From: Candidatus Methylomirabilota bacterium
GTDB taxonomy: Bacteria > Methylomirabilota > Methylomirabilia > Methylomirabilales > Methylomirabilaceae
Direction of reading: 5' to 3'
Length of the DNA stretch: 64,000 nt
NCBI GenBank assembly: GCA_003104975.1
Contig: PQAM01000010.1
Location: forward strand, 362,577-426,576
Under the pieces are notes generated by a model that saw only the letters and a program-made list of their open reading frames with translations, did no database searches and was not told the origin of the DNA. The position numbers and the translations under genes were made by a program. Positions 8,151-16,797 of this stretch are shown one piece after another. Position 1 is the stretch's first letter. Every line of letters starts with the position of its first letter.

Positions 8151-9533
8151 ATGAAGATCCCCCGGATCCTGATCGTCGAGGATAATCCACACGTACTCGG
8201 CTTCCTGAATGTCGTCCTGGAACAGAACGGCTACATTCCTGTGCTCGCTTCGGACGCTGAAAACGCCTTACGTATCCTGGCCCTCACTCCTGTCGATCTG
8301 ACAATCCTCGACCACCGACTGCCTGGACCGACATCGGGCTTGGACCTGGCCAAGCTTATAAAACGACAAGACGCCGGGGTCCCTGTCGTTCTCATTACCG
8401 CCCATAGCACCGAAGGGCTGGCCATCGACGCCTTGGAGGCGGGAATTAGCGACTACTTCCCAACGCCATTTGTCATTGATGATCTCTTGACAAGCATTCG
8501 ACGGCTCTTGGCCTCGACCGGGTCACAGACATTTCCGACGGTAACCGGGACAGGAAACTGTTCCCTTGGACTGATTGATGAGTATCGGCTGGTCGGTCAG
8601 GCTGCGCCGATGCAAGCGATAAGGGCGGATATTCGTAAGGTTGCCAAGACCGACAGTAACGTCCTCATTACCGGTGAGACCGGTACCGGGAAGGAAGTGG
8701 TCGCTGAATTGATCTACAAGAACAGCGCACGAGCATCGAAGCCGTTCGTCTGTCTCAACTGCGCCGCCATTCCCGAGTCGCTCATGGAAAGCGAGCTCTT
8801 CGGTTACGAACGGGGGGCGTTTACCGGCGCTTATACAACCTACGAAGGGAAACTCAAACAGGGCGACGGAGGAACTGTCCTTCTGGACGAGATCGGCGAT
8901 ATATCGTTGTCTGCTCAAGCCAAGCTGCTGCGGTTATTGGACAAAAAAACCGCTCAACGGGTGGGCGGACGAAGAGATGTCACGATCGATCTCCGCGTGA
9001 TCGCTGCGACCAATCAGGACCTGGAGACGCTGATGGCCGCCGGTAGATTTCGACGGGATCTCTATTATCGTCTGAACGTTACACAGATCAGCTTACCGCC
9101 TCTGAGAGATCGGAGAACCGATATCCCGCTTCTATTGCAACACTTCATCGGTGAGCTGAATACCCGGTTCCATAAGCGAGTACGTGGGATTTCCCCTGTA
9201 CTGATCGAGCGGCTGCTGCAGTACGACTGGCCCGGAAACGTCCGGGAACTCAGGAATATCGCCGAGGCCTGTCTGATGGGCCTGGATGCGGGTATCATCA
9301 ATCTTATCCACCTCCCGCACCGGTATCGAGACAGATTGCTTGATAACAGGACGGACGAAAAGGAGGCGATCATGAGCGCCCTCTTTTCGACACAATGGAA
9401 TAAGAGTCGAGCTGCCCAAAAGCTGCACTGGTCTCGGATGACGCTCTATCGAAAACTCGCGAAATACCATATTCTCACGAGTCACAGCAAAATCGTAACG
9501 GGCACACCGGTATTGTCGGATAACAAGGTGTAA
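8151..9533 (+). CDS. Sigma54-dependent response regulator, NtrC family
   Basis: 460 residues in three domains. The N-terminal receiver has the acidic pocket (VEDN, residues 9-12) and phospho-acceptor Asp54 in LTILDHRLPG. The central AAA+ domain has Walker A GETGTGKE near residue 177, the sigma54-contact loop GAFTGA at 222-227 and Walker B VLLDEIGD. The C-terminal Fis-type helix-turn-helix reads WNKSRAAQKLHWSRMTLYRKL. The ATG at 8151 has GGAGGTG five bases upstream and is preferred over the TTG at 8130. No sensor kinase gene is nearby, so it is an orphan here. Its position directly before the tail-particle operon, with a sigma54-like site between, suggests that it activates that operon. Confidence 0.93.
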   Translation: MKIPRILIVEDNPHVLGFLNVVLEQNGYIPVLASDAENALRILALTPVDLTILDHRLPGPTSGLDLAKLIKRQDAGVPVVLITAHSTEGLAIDALEAGISDYFPTPFVIDDLLTSIRRLLASTGSQTFPTVTGTGNCSLGLIDEYRLVGQAAPMQAIRADIRKVAKTDSNVLITGETGTGKEVVAELIYKNSARASKPFVCLNCAAIPESLMESELFGYERGAFTGAYTTYEGKLKQGDGGTVLLDEIGDISLSAQAKLLRLLDKKTAQRVGGRRDVTIDLRVIAATNQDLETLMAAGRFRRDLYYRLNVTQISLPPLRDRRTDIPLLLQHFIGELNTRFHKRVRGISPVLIERLLQYDWPGNVRELRNIAEACLMGLDAGIINLIHLPHRYRDRLLDNRTDEKEAIMSALFSTQWNKSRAAQKLHWSRMTLYRKLAKYHILTSHSKIVTGTPVLSDNKV

Positions 9534-9547
9534 CATTCTTCTTTTGA

Positions 9548-9578
9548 TGTGACACCAGTGTGACAGGAGATTGTGACA
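9548..9578 (+). repeat. Three TGTGACA direct repeats
   Basis: TGTGACA occurs at 9548-9554, 9559-9565 and 9572-9578, with start-to-start spacings of 11 and 13 bases, close to one helical turn. They lie about 250 bases upstream of the candidate sigma54 site, the usual place for enhancer sites of NtrC-type activators. Confidence 0.5.
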
Positions 9579-9824
9579 GTCCACGATCGCGGTCCCTCCC
9601 CCAGCACTGCCGCCCTCGACACCAGCTAAGGCACTGATTGTGCGTGTTTTCTTAACCGTTACCGCTCCTGTTTCTCCGTGACCCGATCCCTGCATCAGTT
9701 CAAGAAGACGTAACGCCTCCTGTAATATCCCCTGCCGAGCCGTACACTAGCCTGCCTCGGTGAAATCGAGAAAACCGCCGAAGCAATCGCTACTTAGGTG
9801 GGATCACTCCCGACCGGTATGGAC

Positions 9825-9840
9825 CGGCCCAGATCTTGCC
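9825..9840 (+). promoter_or_regulatory. Candidate sigma54 (-24/-12) promoter of the tail-particle operon
   Basis: GG at 9826-9827 and GC at 9838-9839 are exactly ten bases apart, in the context CGGCCCAGATCTTGCC; the -12 element has the full TTGC. The match to TGGCAC-N5-TTGC is imperfect at the -24 side. It lies about 190 bases before the first operon gene. The interval 9534-10013 otherwise holds no gene. Confidence 0.45.
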
Positions 9841-10013
9841 ATGGCGAAGATCAGCCCCTTATAGCATTAGCAAGCGCTGATTGCTCACGGACTTACAGCC
9901 GATGAGACACTTGCCTTTGGATCGAAAAGCCAAAGGCCATCATTCGTACATACGTACGGGCTTTGCCCTTAATTCCTTTTGTAAACCAATCGCCGGTAAA
10001 GGAGGGACAGGTG

Positions 10014-12386
10014 ATGGAAAAGGAAGAGAAGGAAAGTCATCAAGCGGGAGCCGACCCTATCGAACATGAGGAGATTCATGACGAAGACTTCCAGTTTGTC
10101 CTCCGGGAATTGCTCAATGCCTACCGACCAATTCTGGAAGAAGAACTCAGCCGCGCTAGCGCACCGGAACGTTTGAAGGAGGAGGCGGAAAAGAAACCCC
10201 CGAGTTGTGAAGATGAGCTGGCGTTGGCCAACCGGATCTTCGAAAGGTTCTTCACTGAGGAAGTCGCGGTGCGACTATTGCCGGAAGAGGGTCGGCAGCT
10301 TCTCGGGCCTATTGACCGCTGGCGATGGTGCTTGCTGCACATCCGTTGCTGTATCATTTTTGGCTGGTTGGTGTGTCGAGGCCCGCGAACCTTCCGAGCC
10401 TTTGTCTATTACCTGTACCGGTATTGGATCTGTGTTCGTCAGGCGCTGGGCACGCCCGTCAGCAGCCCGCCCACCCCGGAACAGCGACAGGATTTCCAGA
10501 CCCTTGTCCAGGCGCTGGCCGGTGCGTATAAGCCGTACCTGACGGACCAGTTGGCCACGGTTGAGTTTCCGGCCGGGATACCCGATGAGGTCCTCACCGG
10601 TAAGATCGACTGCTTCGAAGGCGAAGAGGCGGCGGCGGCGATCTTCGAACGACTGTTGACGGTCGAGACTGCACAGGCGCTCTTGGGCAAAGAGGCGTTT
10701 GCCGCCCACAGCAAGGAGTCATGGTTCTGGTTCTGTCGGTGCTGGTGTCTGTGTGCCATCCGCTTCGGTTGCTGTCTGGCCAGGGCGCGTGGCTTCATCG
10801 ACGTATTCCGCTGTCTGGTCTTCTATCGCCGTTGCCTCCGGGACTGCTTCCGACCGTTGACGTGTGACATCATCAAGCCAGCGATGAATGCATGTGCCGC
10901 AGAGCAGTTCTTCCCCGGTCCCAGTGTCCTAGGCATCGAGATCGTAGGGACAGCGACTGGTGGGTTCTGCGATTACTACACGCTGGAATGGAAGGCCGCC
11001 GGGGCACCTGATAGCGACTACACCTCTGTTCCGGCAACAATTGTCTATCCGGGCGGAGCGGCAACGGGTGCCTGCGGCGTCGTGAACGGGACGTTGGGCT
11101 ATGTGAATACGGCAGCTGCTGCAATTCCTGACAGTATCACCGTACGGCTCTGCGTTTTTGCTGTTGCGGGCACGGGTGTACCGCCTTGCTGTGATACGGT
11201 GGATTTCCAAATCTTCCGGCAACGCGTTTGGATTACCGGGATCGAAGGCGTGCTTGTGGAATCACCGCCGGGCGTGCTGAATCCGGTTTCGCAGCTCAAA
11301 ACGGGCGGCGTAGTGCGCTCCTTTGGTACGGCGCTCCAGATCCATGGCCGTGCGTGGGTCGGTAAGTGCGCGGGTAGGGAGATCAAGCGATATACGCTGT
11401 CATATCAGCCGGATTTCGTGGTCGATCCGATCTTGGGCCCGTGGACCCAGTTTTGGCAGGTGGACTATCTGACACCGCTCCAGAGAAAAGAGATCCAGAC
11501 GCTCGAGTTCCCCTTGACCAGTTCCTGGCTTTTTCAGCCCATCTGCTTACCGCCGCCGTTTGATGCGATCTGCTTCCCTAAAGATTGGCTGTTGCCGACG
11601 CGTTGGCAGTCTGGCCGGAACTTTCCAAACATCCCGGTTGCGCCACAATCTTTTCCCGTGGATCCGCAGGTGCCGGCGGTGGTATGGGCTTCGCAGCAGT
11701 TGCCACTGGTGGTCAACTGTCAGTCTGGCAGATACACCATACGGCTTGACGTCGAAGATACCATGGGCGACCACTACTACGATATCCAGCAAGTCTGGTT
11801 TGACAATAAGGAAATCCATGGGCAGATCACCCAGGTGGCCGGCGTGCCGCCATGCGCCACGATTAATCTAAGCGATTTCGCCGCGCCGGGGGCCAACTGC
11901 GCTGTGCCTTGGCCGGCCGAACTACTGGGGATCGCTTATGACGAGTACATCGAAGAATTGAACTTTGTCATCCCAAGCGACAACTTCGGGGGCTACGGCT
12001 TGTGGATTAAAAAAGATGGTGCGCCGGATCCAGGCGTTCCTTTACCGATTCCGGGGCCAGGAGCGCCACCATGGGGTCCTCCGTTTGTGGGCACCTCGCG
12101 AGTGGGGAATCCAGATACGCGATGTTCCACCGCGGTTCCGCCTCCGGGGCCGATTCCGCCGCCGCCCGGCGTGTCCGGGGTGCTGGCTAGCTTCGATATG
12201 CGGAGACTGGACGCAGTGTGCAATCCTGTCGAACCTGCGTTGACTCTAAACCGAGGCGAGTGTTGTGGCTACGTCGTCACGCTGCTGGTCTGGGATACTT
12301 CAGTGTGCCCCAGCCTAGGCAACGACCGCCATCAAATCTGGCATCACTTTCCCATCTGTGTCTGCAACGATCTGCCGAAGACGTAG
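10014..12386 (+). CDS. Large Cys/Trp-rich protein with a duplicated N-terminal module, first gene of the tail-particle locus
   Basis: Family not recognised. The ATG at 10014 follows AAAGGAGGGACAG (with a GTG three bases before it), giving 790 residues. Residues about 25-147 and 157-281 are a tandem duplication. Each has an amphipathic helix (LLNAYRPILEEEL / LAGAYKPYLTDQL), then IFERFFTEEVAVRLL / IFERLLTVETAQALL, then a very aromatic and Cys-rich stretch (WRWCLLHIRCCIIFGW / WFWFCRCWCLCAIRFG) ending in paired Arg/Tyr residues. The remainder (290-790) looks beta-rich, contains many more cysteines, and has a Pro/Gly-rich linker near residue 690. There is no signal peptide. The Cys-rich helices could insert in membranes or bind metal; that is inference. 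It heads the operon. Confidence 0.85.
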   Translation: MEKEEKESHQAGADPIEHEEIHDEDFQFVLRELLNAYRPILEEELSRASAPERLKEEAEKKPPSCEDELALANRIFERFFTEEVAVRLLPEEGRQLLGPIDRWRWCLLHIRCCIIFGWLVCRGPRTFRAFVYYLYRYWICVRQALGTPVSSPPTPEQRQDFQTLVQALAGAYKPYLTDQLATVEFPAGIPDEVLTGKIDCFEGEEAAAAIFERLLTVETAQALLGKEAFAAHSKESWFWFCRCWCLCAIRFGCCLARARGFIDVFRCLVFYRRCLRDCFRPLTCDIIKPAMNACAAEQFFPGPSVLGIEIVGTATGGFCDYYTLEWKAAGAPDSDYTSVPATIVYPGGAATGACGVVNGTLGYVNTAAAAIPDSITVRLCVFAVAGTGVPPCCDTVDFQIFRQRVWITGIEGVLVESPPGVLNPVSQLKTGGVVRSFGTALQIHGRAWVGKCAGREIKRYTLSYQPDFVVDPILGPWTQFWQVDYLTPLQRKEIQTLEFPLTSSWLFQPICLPPPFDAICFPKDWLLPTRWQSGRNFPNIPVAPQSFPVDPQVPAVVWASQQLPLVVNCQSGRYTIRLDVEDTMGDHYYDIQQVWFDNKEIHGQITQVAGVPPCATINLSDFAAPGANCAVPWPAELLGIAYDEYIEELNFVIPSDNFGGYGLWIKKDGAPDPGVPLPIPGPGAPPWGPPFVGTSRVGNPDTRCSTAVPPPGPIPPPPGVSGVLASFDMRRLDAVCNPVEPALTLNRGECCGYVVTLLVWDTSVCPSLGNDRHQIWHHFPICVCNDLPKT

Positions 12387-12402
12387 GTCATGCAGTGACG
12401 AG

Positions 12403-12828
12403 ATGAACGAACCGGGTGTATGGCTGAGGGTTGTGCTGGCCGTCCTCGCGACCTGGCGGGTCACGCATCTGCTGGCGAACGAGGACGGCCCGGCCGATCT
12501 GCTGGTACACCTCAGAGCACGGCTGGGTAGTGGACTGCTCGGCAAGTTGATAGACTGCTTCCAATGCCTCAGTCTGTGGGTCGCGGCGCCGATGGCGCTG
12601 TTTGTCTCCCAGAATCTGGTGGAATGGCTACTCATGTGGCTGGCTCTCTCGGGGGCTGCGTGCGTTCTGGAGCGGATCGGTCAGCCGCCTGTAGTAATGG
12701 AGCCGATTCCCCCAGAAACGAAAGGGAACGTCGAGGTTAACGATGGGATGTTGTGGTCAGAAACGGGCGGACCTCAAGGGCGCGTCCGTACCGACAACAG
12801 CACCGGCCGTCACGCAACCCGCGCGTAA
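12403..12828 (+). CDS. DUF1360-family small membrane protein
   Basis: 141 residues starting at the ATG at 12403 (the longer open frame upstream overlaps the previous gene and is not protein-like). The N-terminal hydrophobic helix is followed by ATWRVTHLLANEDGP and LGKLIDCFQCLSLWVA, the conserved core of DUF1360 proteins, with a CxxC pair and a second membrane segment. The family is common in phage-like and spore-forming genomes, but its function is unknown. The last 86 bases overlap the next gene in another frame, so the C-terminal tail after about residue 113 is probably unstructured. Confidence 0.8.
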   Translation: MNEPGVWLRVVLAVLATWRVTHLLANEDGPADLLVHLRARLGSGLLGKLIDCFQCLSLWVAAPMALFVSQNLVEWLLMWLALSGAACVLERIGQPPVVMEPIPPETKGNVEVNDGMLWSETGGPQGRVRTDNSTGRHATRA

Positions 12829-13045
12829 AGAGCCGCTCGCAGGGTACGACCAACAGACGCCGGTACGGACGGAGCCTGTGCCTTATGCGGTCATGGTCCG
12901 CTATTTGGAAAGTTCACCCATTCTTGTTCGTGGCCCGGTAACGGGGCGGTCCTATCGGTTCTCAAAAGATCAGTCTGTCCAGCCGATCGACCCCCGTGAT
13001 GCGGAGGTGCTGGTGCGAACCCGCTTCTTTCGGCGGAACGTCTAA
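12743..13045 (+). CDS. Small conserved tail-locus protein, 100 residues
   Basis: Starts at ATG 12743, inside the end of the DUF1360 gene. The first 45 residues are low in structure, starting MGCCGQ. The second half is well formed: VMVRYLESSPILVRGPVTGRS, then YRFSK and DPRDAEVLVRTRFFRR. This resembles short proteins found next to DUF1360 genes in phage-tail-like loci, which are otherwise uncharacterised. The high coding quality of this half, and loss of such quality in the overlapping frame, support it being real. Confidence 0.65.
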   Translation: MGCCGQKRADLKGASVPTTAPAVTQPARKEPLAGYDQQTPVRTEPVPYAVMVRYLESSPILVRGPVTGRSYRFSKDQSVQPIDPRDAEVLVRTRFFRRNV

Positions 13046-13148
13046 ACGCGGTATGTATAAGAGAGCATCCCTTCGTCGCCGGCGCCATGACAGTTCGCAG
13101 ACGCGCATATCATCGGTCGCTTCCGGCAGAGAGAAAGGAGCGCCCCCT

Positions 13149-14036
13149 ATGAGTGTTCGAAGGACGATTATTGGCGCAACATCTAAGCCAAAGGAGGAAC
13201 AATCCAACGGACACAGTGTGAGGCCGGCTATATCAAAGGTCCGGTTTGGCGGCCTGCTTCTCGCATCTACGTTCTGCTTGTGGTCCCTGAGCATGAACGT
13301 CAGTCCGGTCTATGCCGGCTGTTGTGAAGAAGGCACGAAGGAGGTCTTTATCGAGCATATCGAGGAATATACGGCTACGGGTAATACCGATCTGCCGGGA
13401 TGCGCAGACACCACCCAAGGGCTTTACGAGGAGTTTGGTGATGCCGGCGGGTGGTCGCGCACCTGGTACGCCGATTTTGACGCGTGGGAAAGCGATTGGA
13501 AAAAGACGTCTCTCTCGGGAGGTGAGGACGCAACCTGGGCAGACGCACGGGACTTCGGATACTTCTGCGGACACGGCAACGTGGGACGCGTCCGTTTCAC
13601 GACGAACAACACCGATCAACGTCTATGGAACACCGATACCGGTTTTGCGGACGTAGACCTGGAGTGGGTGACCTTTGATACCTCCAATACGTTGCAGGTG
13701 CAACCGGGCGCCGCGGAACTGGACACCTGGTATCTGAACGCGTTTCAGGGGCTGCATCTGCTGATCGGTTGGCACGATTCTCCTTTAGATGGTGACACAG
13801 GAGGTGAGTTTGCCGATGAGATGATCGACTGGGGGTTTTGGGATGGCGGCGGCAAAAAAATTACGACTGCCTGGTTTTCGAGTTCAGGCGGCTGCACAGA
13901 TCAGGATGATGGCACGACTCAAGTCGTCATGGCCGAGAATCTGGTCCATTATGATGACTATGTTCACGGGCAGGGCTCTGTTGCTGCCGATGCTGCTCCC
14001 GATGGGAATTACTGGATCTGGTCTCACGATTGTTAG
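13149..14036 (+). CDS. Secreted DUF6345-type caspase-like protein
   Basis: ATG at 13149 with GAGAAAGGAG upstream gives 295 residues. A basic N-region and the hydrophobic stretch FGGLLLASTFCLWSLSM (about 33-49), ending VSPVYA-GC, form a long signal peptide. The mature part has DFGYFCGHGN at 135-144, a His-Gly motif of the clan-CD (caspase/gingipain-like) kind, followed by LEWVTFDTSN and NAFQGLHLLIGW. In my memory of DUF6345 proteins a Cys normally stands near the DTSN position, and here it is Ser179, so the protein may be inactive. Next to a secreted partner (14050) and an M4 protease. Confidence 0.65.
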   Translation: MSVRRTIIGATSKPKEEQSNGHSVRPAISKVRFGGLLLASTFCLWSLSMNVSPVYAGCCEEGTKEVFIEHIEEYTATGNTDLPGCADTTQGLYEEFGDAGGWSRTWYADFDAWESDWKKTSLSGGEDATWADARDFGYFCGHGNVGRVRFTTNNTDQRLWNTDTGFADVDLEWVTFDTSNTLQVQPGAAELDTWYLNAFQGLHLLIGWHDSPLDGDTGGEFADEMIDWGFWDGGGKKITTAWFSSSGGCTDQDDGTTQVVMAENLVHYDDYVHGQGSVAADAAPDGNYWIWSHDC

Positions 14037-14049
14037 AGGAGATCGGCAT

Positions 14050-15045
14050 ATGAGACATTCCAAGACTCTCCTTATAATCAGCGTCCTAATTGGTTGTGTA
14101 GCTCTCTTCTGTCCGCCGACAAGCGCCCAAGATAACGAGAAGATAGACTATCTCTTTCCTAGGATACCGGCCTACAGAACAGAGGGTCCTCCAATCCCGC
14201 CAAAGGTCCTCCTCAAGGTATCGCCGCCCGAGGTACCGGCCAAACTGTACACGTACCAGGTGCAGCCGATCAGGGTGGATGAGGCCTATGTGCAGCGGCT
14301 GGCTGCGGCCTTTGGACTGCAGGAGAAACCGCAGCGCCTTCAGGACAGAAAATGGGAGGTTGTTGAAGCCGGTGAGAGTTCCGATCAACGGCGCAGCTTG
14401 CAGATCTACGAGGCCTCCGGGGGACTCTCGTATATGTTCGACAATCTCATCTTTGCCCCCGTGGGTCGGCAACCCACGTTGCCTTCTGATGCCCAAGCCC
14501 ACCAACTTGCCGTGCACTTTCTCAAGGGGAAGGGTCTGCTCCCCCATGACGCACTTACGGAGATCCAGCAGATCCGACTTTCCAAACCTACCTTGACGGA
14601 ACGAAGCGCCAAGGAGAAGAAGAATCTTCGAGAGATCGTAACCGGAATTGAAGTGCGTTTCCCGCGAGCGCTTGATGGCTACCGGGTAGTTGGGCCCGGC
14701 TCGAAACTGTACGTAGCCTTTGGCGAGGGTGAACGTATTCTCGGCGTGACTCGGGTATGGCGGGAGGTCAAGAAGTCGGATCTGACTCTGCCCTCTATCA
14801 GGCCCAAGGATGCCCTGCGGTTACTGCAACAAGGGGCGGGGGTTATGGATGCCGATCCGGCTTGTGTCCGCGCAGATATTACACGGATGGAGCTTGTCTA
14901 TTGGATGGACAGTCCTCAGGTGGAACAACGGGTCAGTCTACCAGTCTATCGCCTGGAAGGTAAATGCGTCTCCGTCGAGGGCAAGGTGTCAGGCGAAGTG
15001 AAGGCCTATGTACCGGCGGTACTGAACAAGCGTTTCAGTAAATAA
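14050..15045 (+). CDS. Secreted 331-residue protein, probable partner of the DUF6345 protein
   Basis: ATG at 14050 with AGAGGAGAT upstream, 13 bases after the DUF6345 stop. Signal peptide: SKTLLIISVLIGCVALFCPP, cleaved near TSA-QD. The mature protein is alpha/beta with no catalytic motif I can name. Segments such as GSKLYVAFGEGERILGV and PVYRLEGKC look like PepSY/FTP-type propeptide or inhibitor domains of secreted peptidases. In that case it could act as a separate pro-domain for the adjacent caspase-like protein. That is inference from position and fold impression only. Confidence 0.7.
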   Translation: MRHSKTLLIISVLIGCVALFCPPTSAQDNEKIDYLFPRIPAYRTEGPPIPPKVLLKVSPPEVPAKLYTYQVQPIRVDEAYVQRLAAAFGLQEKPQRLQDRKWEVVEAGESSDQRRSLQIYEASGGLSYMFDNLIFAPVGRQPTLPSDAQAHQLAVHFLKGKGLLPHDALTEIQQIRLSKPTLTERSAKEKKNLREIVTGIEVRFPRALDGYRVVGPGSKLYVAFGEGERILGVTRVWREVKKSDLTLPSIRPKDALRLLQQGAGVMDADPACVRADITRMELVYWMDSPQVEQRVSLPVYRLEGKCVSVEGKVSGEVKAYVPAVLNKRFSK

Positions 15046-15234
15046 CATGCCGGCTCGGCTATGGGTATGGCCGTACTGTGTGACGGACAACAGATAAGCG
15101 TCGGGGCGTTCAAGGCGCAAATCCTCGGATGGAGCGGCGACTGACGTGATGCGTTGCGATACCGGCTACATCAGTAGCGAGGTGGCGTCGGACAGATGAG
15201 TCGCGTAGCCCGCGCGGAAAAGGAGGAAAAAGCC

Positions 15235-16380
15235 ATGAGGGAAGAAAAAGCGATGAGCGGCAGCATAGAATCAGCATTTGGCGGCACTGCCAATGTACGG
15301 ACGCGACCGGTCTCCCGTCTCCGGTCCGGTCTGTACTGTATCCTGCCGCCGCACATGCTCGAATCGATTGCCCAGAACGGAACGGTGCAGCAGCGCGCTC
15401 GCGCGCTCCAGACGCTGGCCGTCGACCATACGTTGCGCGCGCTTCGCGCGGCGCCACCCCAAGCGGCTCGGGCCGCTCGAGGGCGGCCTGGCATGCTGGC
15501 GCTCGCAGAGGGCCAGAAACAGCGCACGATCTCCGATGCCCACCACACCCAGAACCTGCCGGGAAGCGTGGTGCGAGCCGAGGGCGTACCGCCCACAGGT
15601 GATCCCGCAGTCGATGAGGCCTACGATGGACTTGGCGCGACGTACGACCTGTTCTGGGATGTCTATGAGCGCAACTCGATTGACGACGAGGGCATGCCCA
15701 TGGACGCGACCGTCCATTTTGGTGAAGACTACAACAACGCCTTCTGGAATGGCGAGCGGATGGTGTTCGGCGACGGCGACGGCGAACTCTTTAACCGTTT
15801 TACCATTTCCATCGACGTCATGGGCCATGAGCTGACCCACGGCGTCACTGAGGATGAAGCCCAGCTCGTCTATTTCTTTCAGCCTGGCGCGCTGAACGAA
15901 TCGATGTCGGATGTCTTCGGTTCGTTGGTAAAGCAGTACGTGCTGAAGCAGACCGCCGACGAGGCCGACTGGCTCATCGGCGCCGGACTCTTTACGGCGA
16001 ACGTCAATGGGGTTGCGCTGCGTTCCATGAAGGCCCCCGGCACCGCGTATGACGACCCGGTAATCGGCAAGGACCCTCAGCCGGCGCATATGACGGACTT
16101 TGTCTACACATTCAGCGATAATGGCGGCGTGCACATCAATTCAGGTATCCCCAACCATGCCTTTTACCTGGTCGCCACACAGCTTGGAGGATACGCCTGG
16201 GAGAAAGCGGGCCACATCTGGTACGAGGCGCTGCGTGACCCGAAACTCAAGCGCAATTGGGGTTTTCGGCGATTCGCCAGGCTGACGATCGCCAATGCCG
16301 GGCGATTGTACGGCGAGGGAAGTTCTGAGCAGACAGCCGTACGCTATGGTTGGAGCCAGGTGGGGATCGTGATCAACTAA
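15235..16380 (+). CDS. M4 metallopeptidase, protealysin-like
   Basis: Zinc protease of the thermolysin family, 381 residues from ATG 15235 (AAGGAGGAAAAA upstream). Zinc ligands are His198 and His202 in HELTH with catalytic Glu199, and Glu222 in NESMSD; the proton-donor His300 lies in GVHINSG. Near the N-terminus CILPPHMLESIAQNG matches the short protealysin pro-peptide, which blocks the active site and is self-cleaved. There is no signal peptide, as in protealysin, so export must occur otherwise; lying in a contractile-particle operon, it may be a loaded cargo. The next gene resembles its specific inhibitor. Confidence 0.93.
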   Translation: MREEKAMSGSIESAFGGTANVRTRPVSRLRSGLYCILPPHMLESIAQNGTVQQRARALQTLAVDHTLRALRAAPPQAARAARGRPGMLALAEGQKQRTISDAHHTQNLPGSVVRAEGVPPTGDPAVDEAYDGLGATYDLFWDVYERNSIDDEGMPMDATVHFGEDYNNAFWNGERMVFGDGDGELFNRFTISIDVMGHELTHGVTEDEAQLVYFFQPGALNESMSDVFGSLVKQYVLKQTADEADWLIGAGLFTANVNGVALRSMKAPGTAYDDPVIGKDPQPAHMTDFVYTFSDNGGVHINSGIPNHAFYLVATQLGGYAWEKAGHIWYEALRDPKLKRNWGFRRFARLTIANAGRLYGEGSSEQTAVRYGWSQVGIVIN

Positions 16381-16395
16381 TCTGGGAGGCGTGTA

Positions 16396-16761
16396 GTGCG
16401 GATCACGTTTACCATGGAGGGTGGTATTGCCTACCTTCCTGGGTTGAGTCACCCGGTTGTGATCGACAGCAGCCAACTGCCCGAGCAGGAGGCCGGCGAG
16501 CTGGAGCAATTGGTCGAGGCTGCCCGTTTCTTCGACCAGCCCGCCATCATGGGTTCGCCGGAACGCGGCGCTGCCGACTACTACCAGTATACGGTAACCG
16601 TCGAGATTAATGGTCGGCGGCATACCGTTCGTGTGACCGATCTTGTTGAGGATGCCGGCCTCCAGGTGCTGCTTCGCTATCTGAGGGCAAAGGCGAAGGC
16701 GCTGCGGGCCGCGGCGCGAACCCGTCCCTCACCTGAGCGCACCGATAAGCCTGATGATTAG
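16396..16761 (+). CDS. Emfourin-like inhibitor of the M4 protease
   Basis: 121 residues starting at GTG 16396 with GGGAGG upstream, 15 bases after the protease. The start RITFTMEGGIAYLPG, the LPEQEAGELEQLVEAARFF segment and the C-terminal strand-helix (YTVTVEINGRR, VRVTDLVEDAGLQVLL) match the protealysin-associated inhibitor emfourin, which binds the active protease tightly. The last 30 residues are charged and probably disordered. The pair behaves like an effector with its immunity protein: the producing cell is protected from a protease that lacks a secretion signal. Confidence 0.8.
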   Translation: MRITFTMEGGIAYLPGLSHPVVIDSSQLPEQEAGELEQLVEAARFFDQPAIMGSPERGAADYYQYTVTVEINGRRHTVRVTDLVEDAGLQVLLRYLRAKAKALRAAARTRPSPERTDKPDD

Positions 16762-16797
16762 CGGGGATGGTACAACCTTACTATGTTGAGGTCCTTA

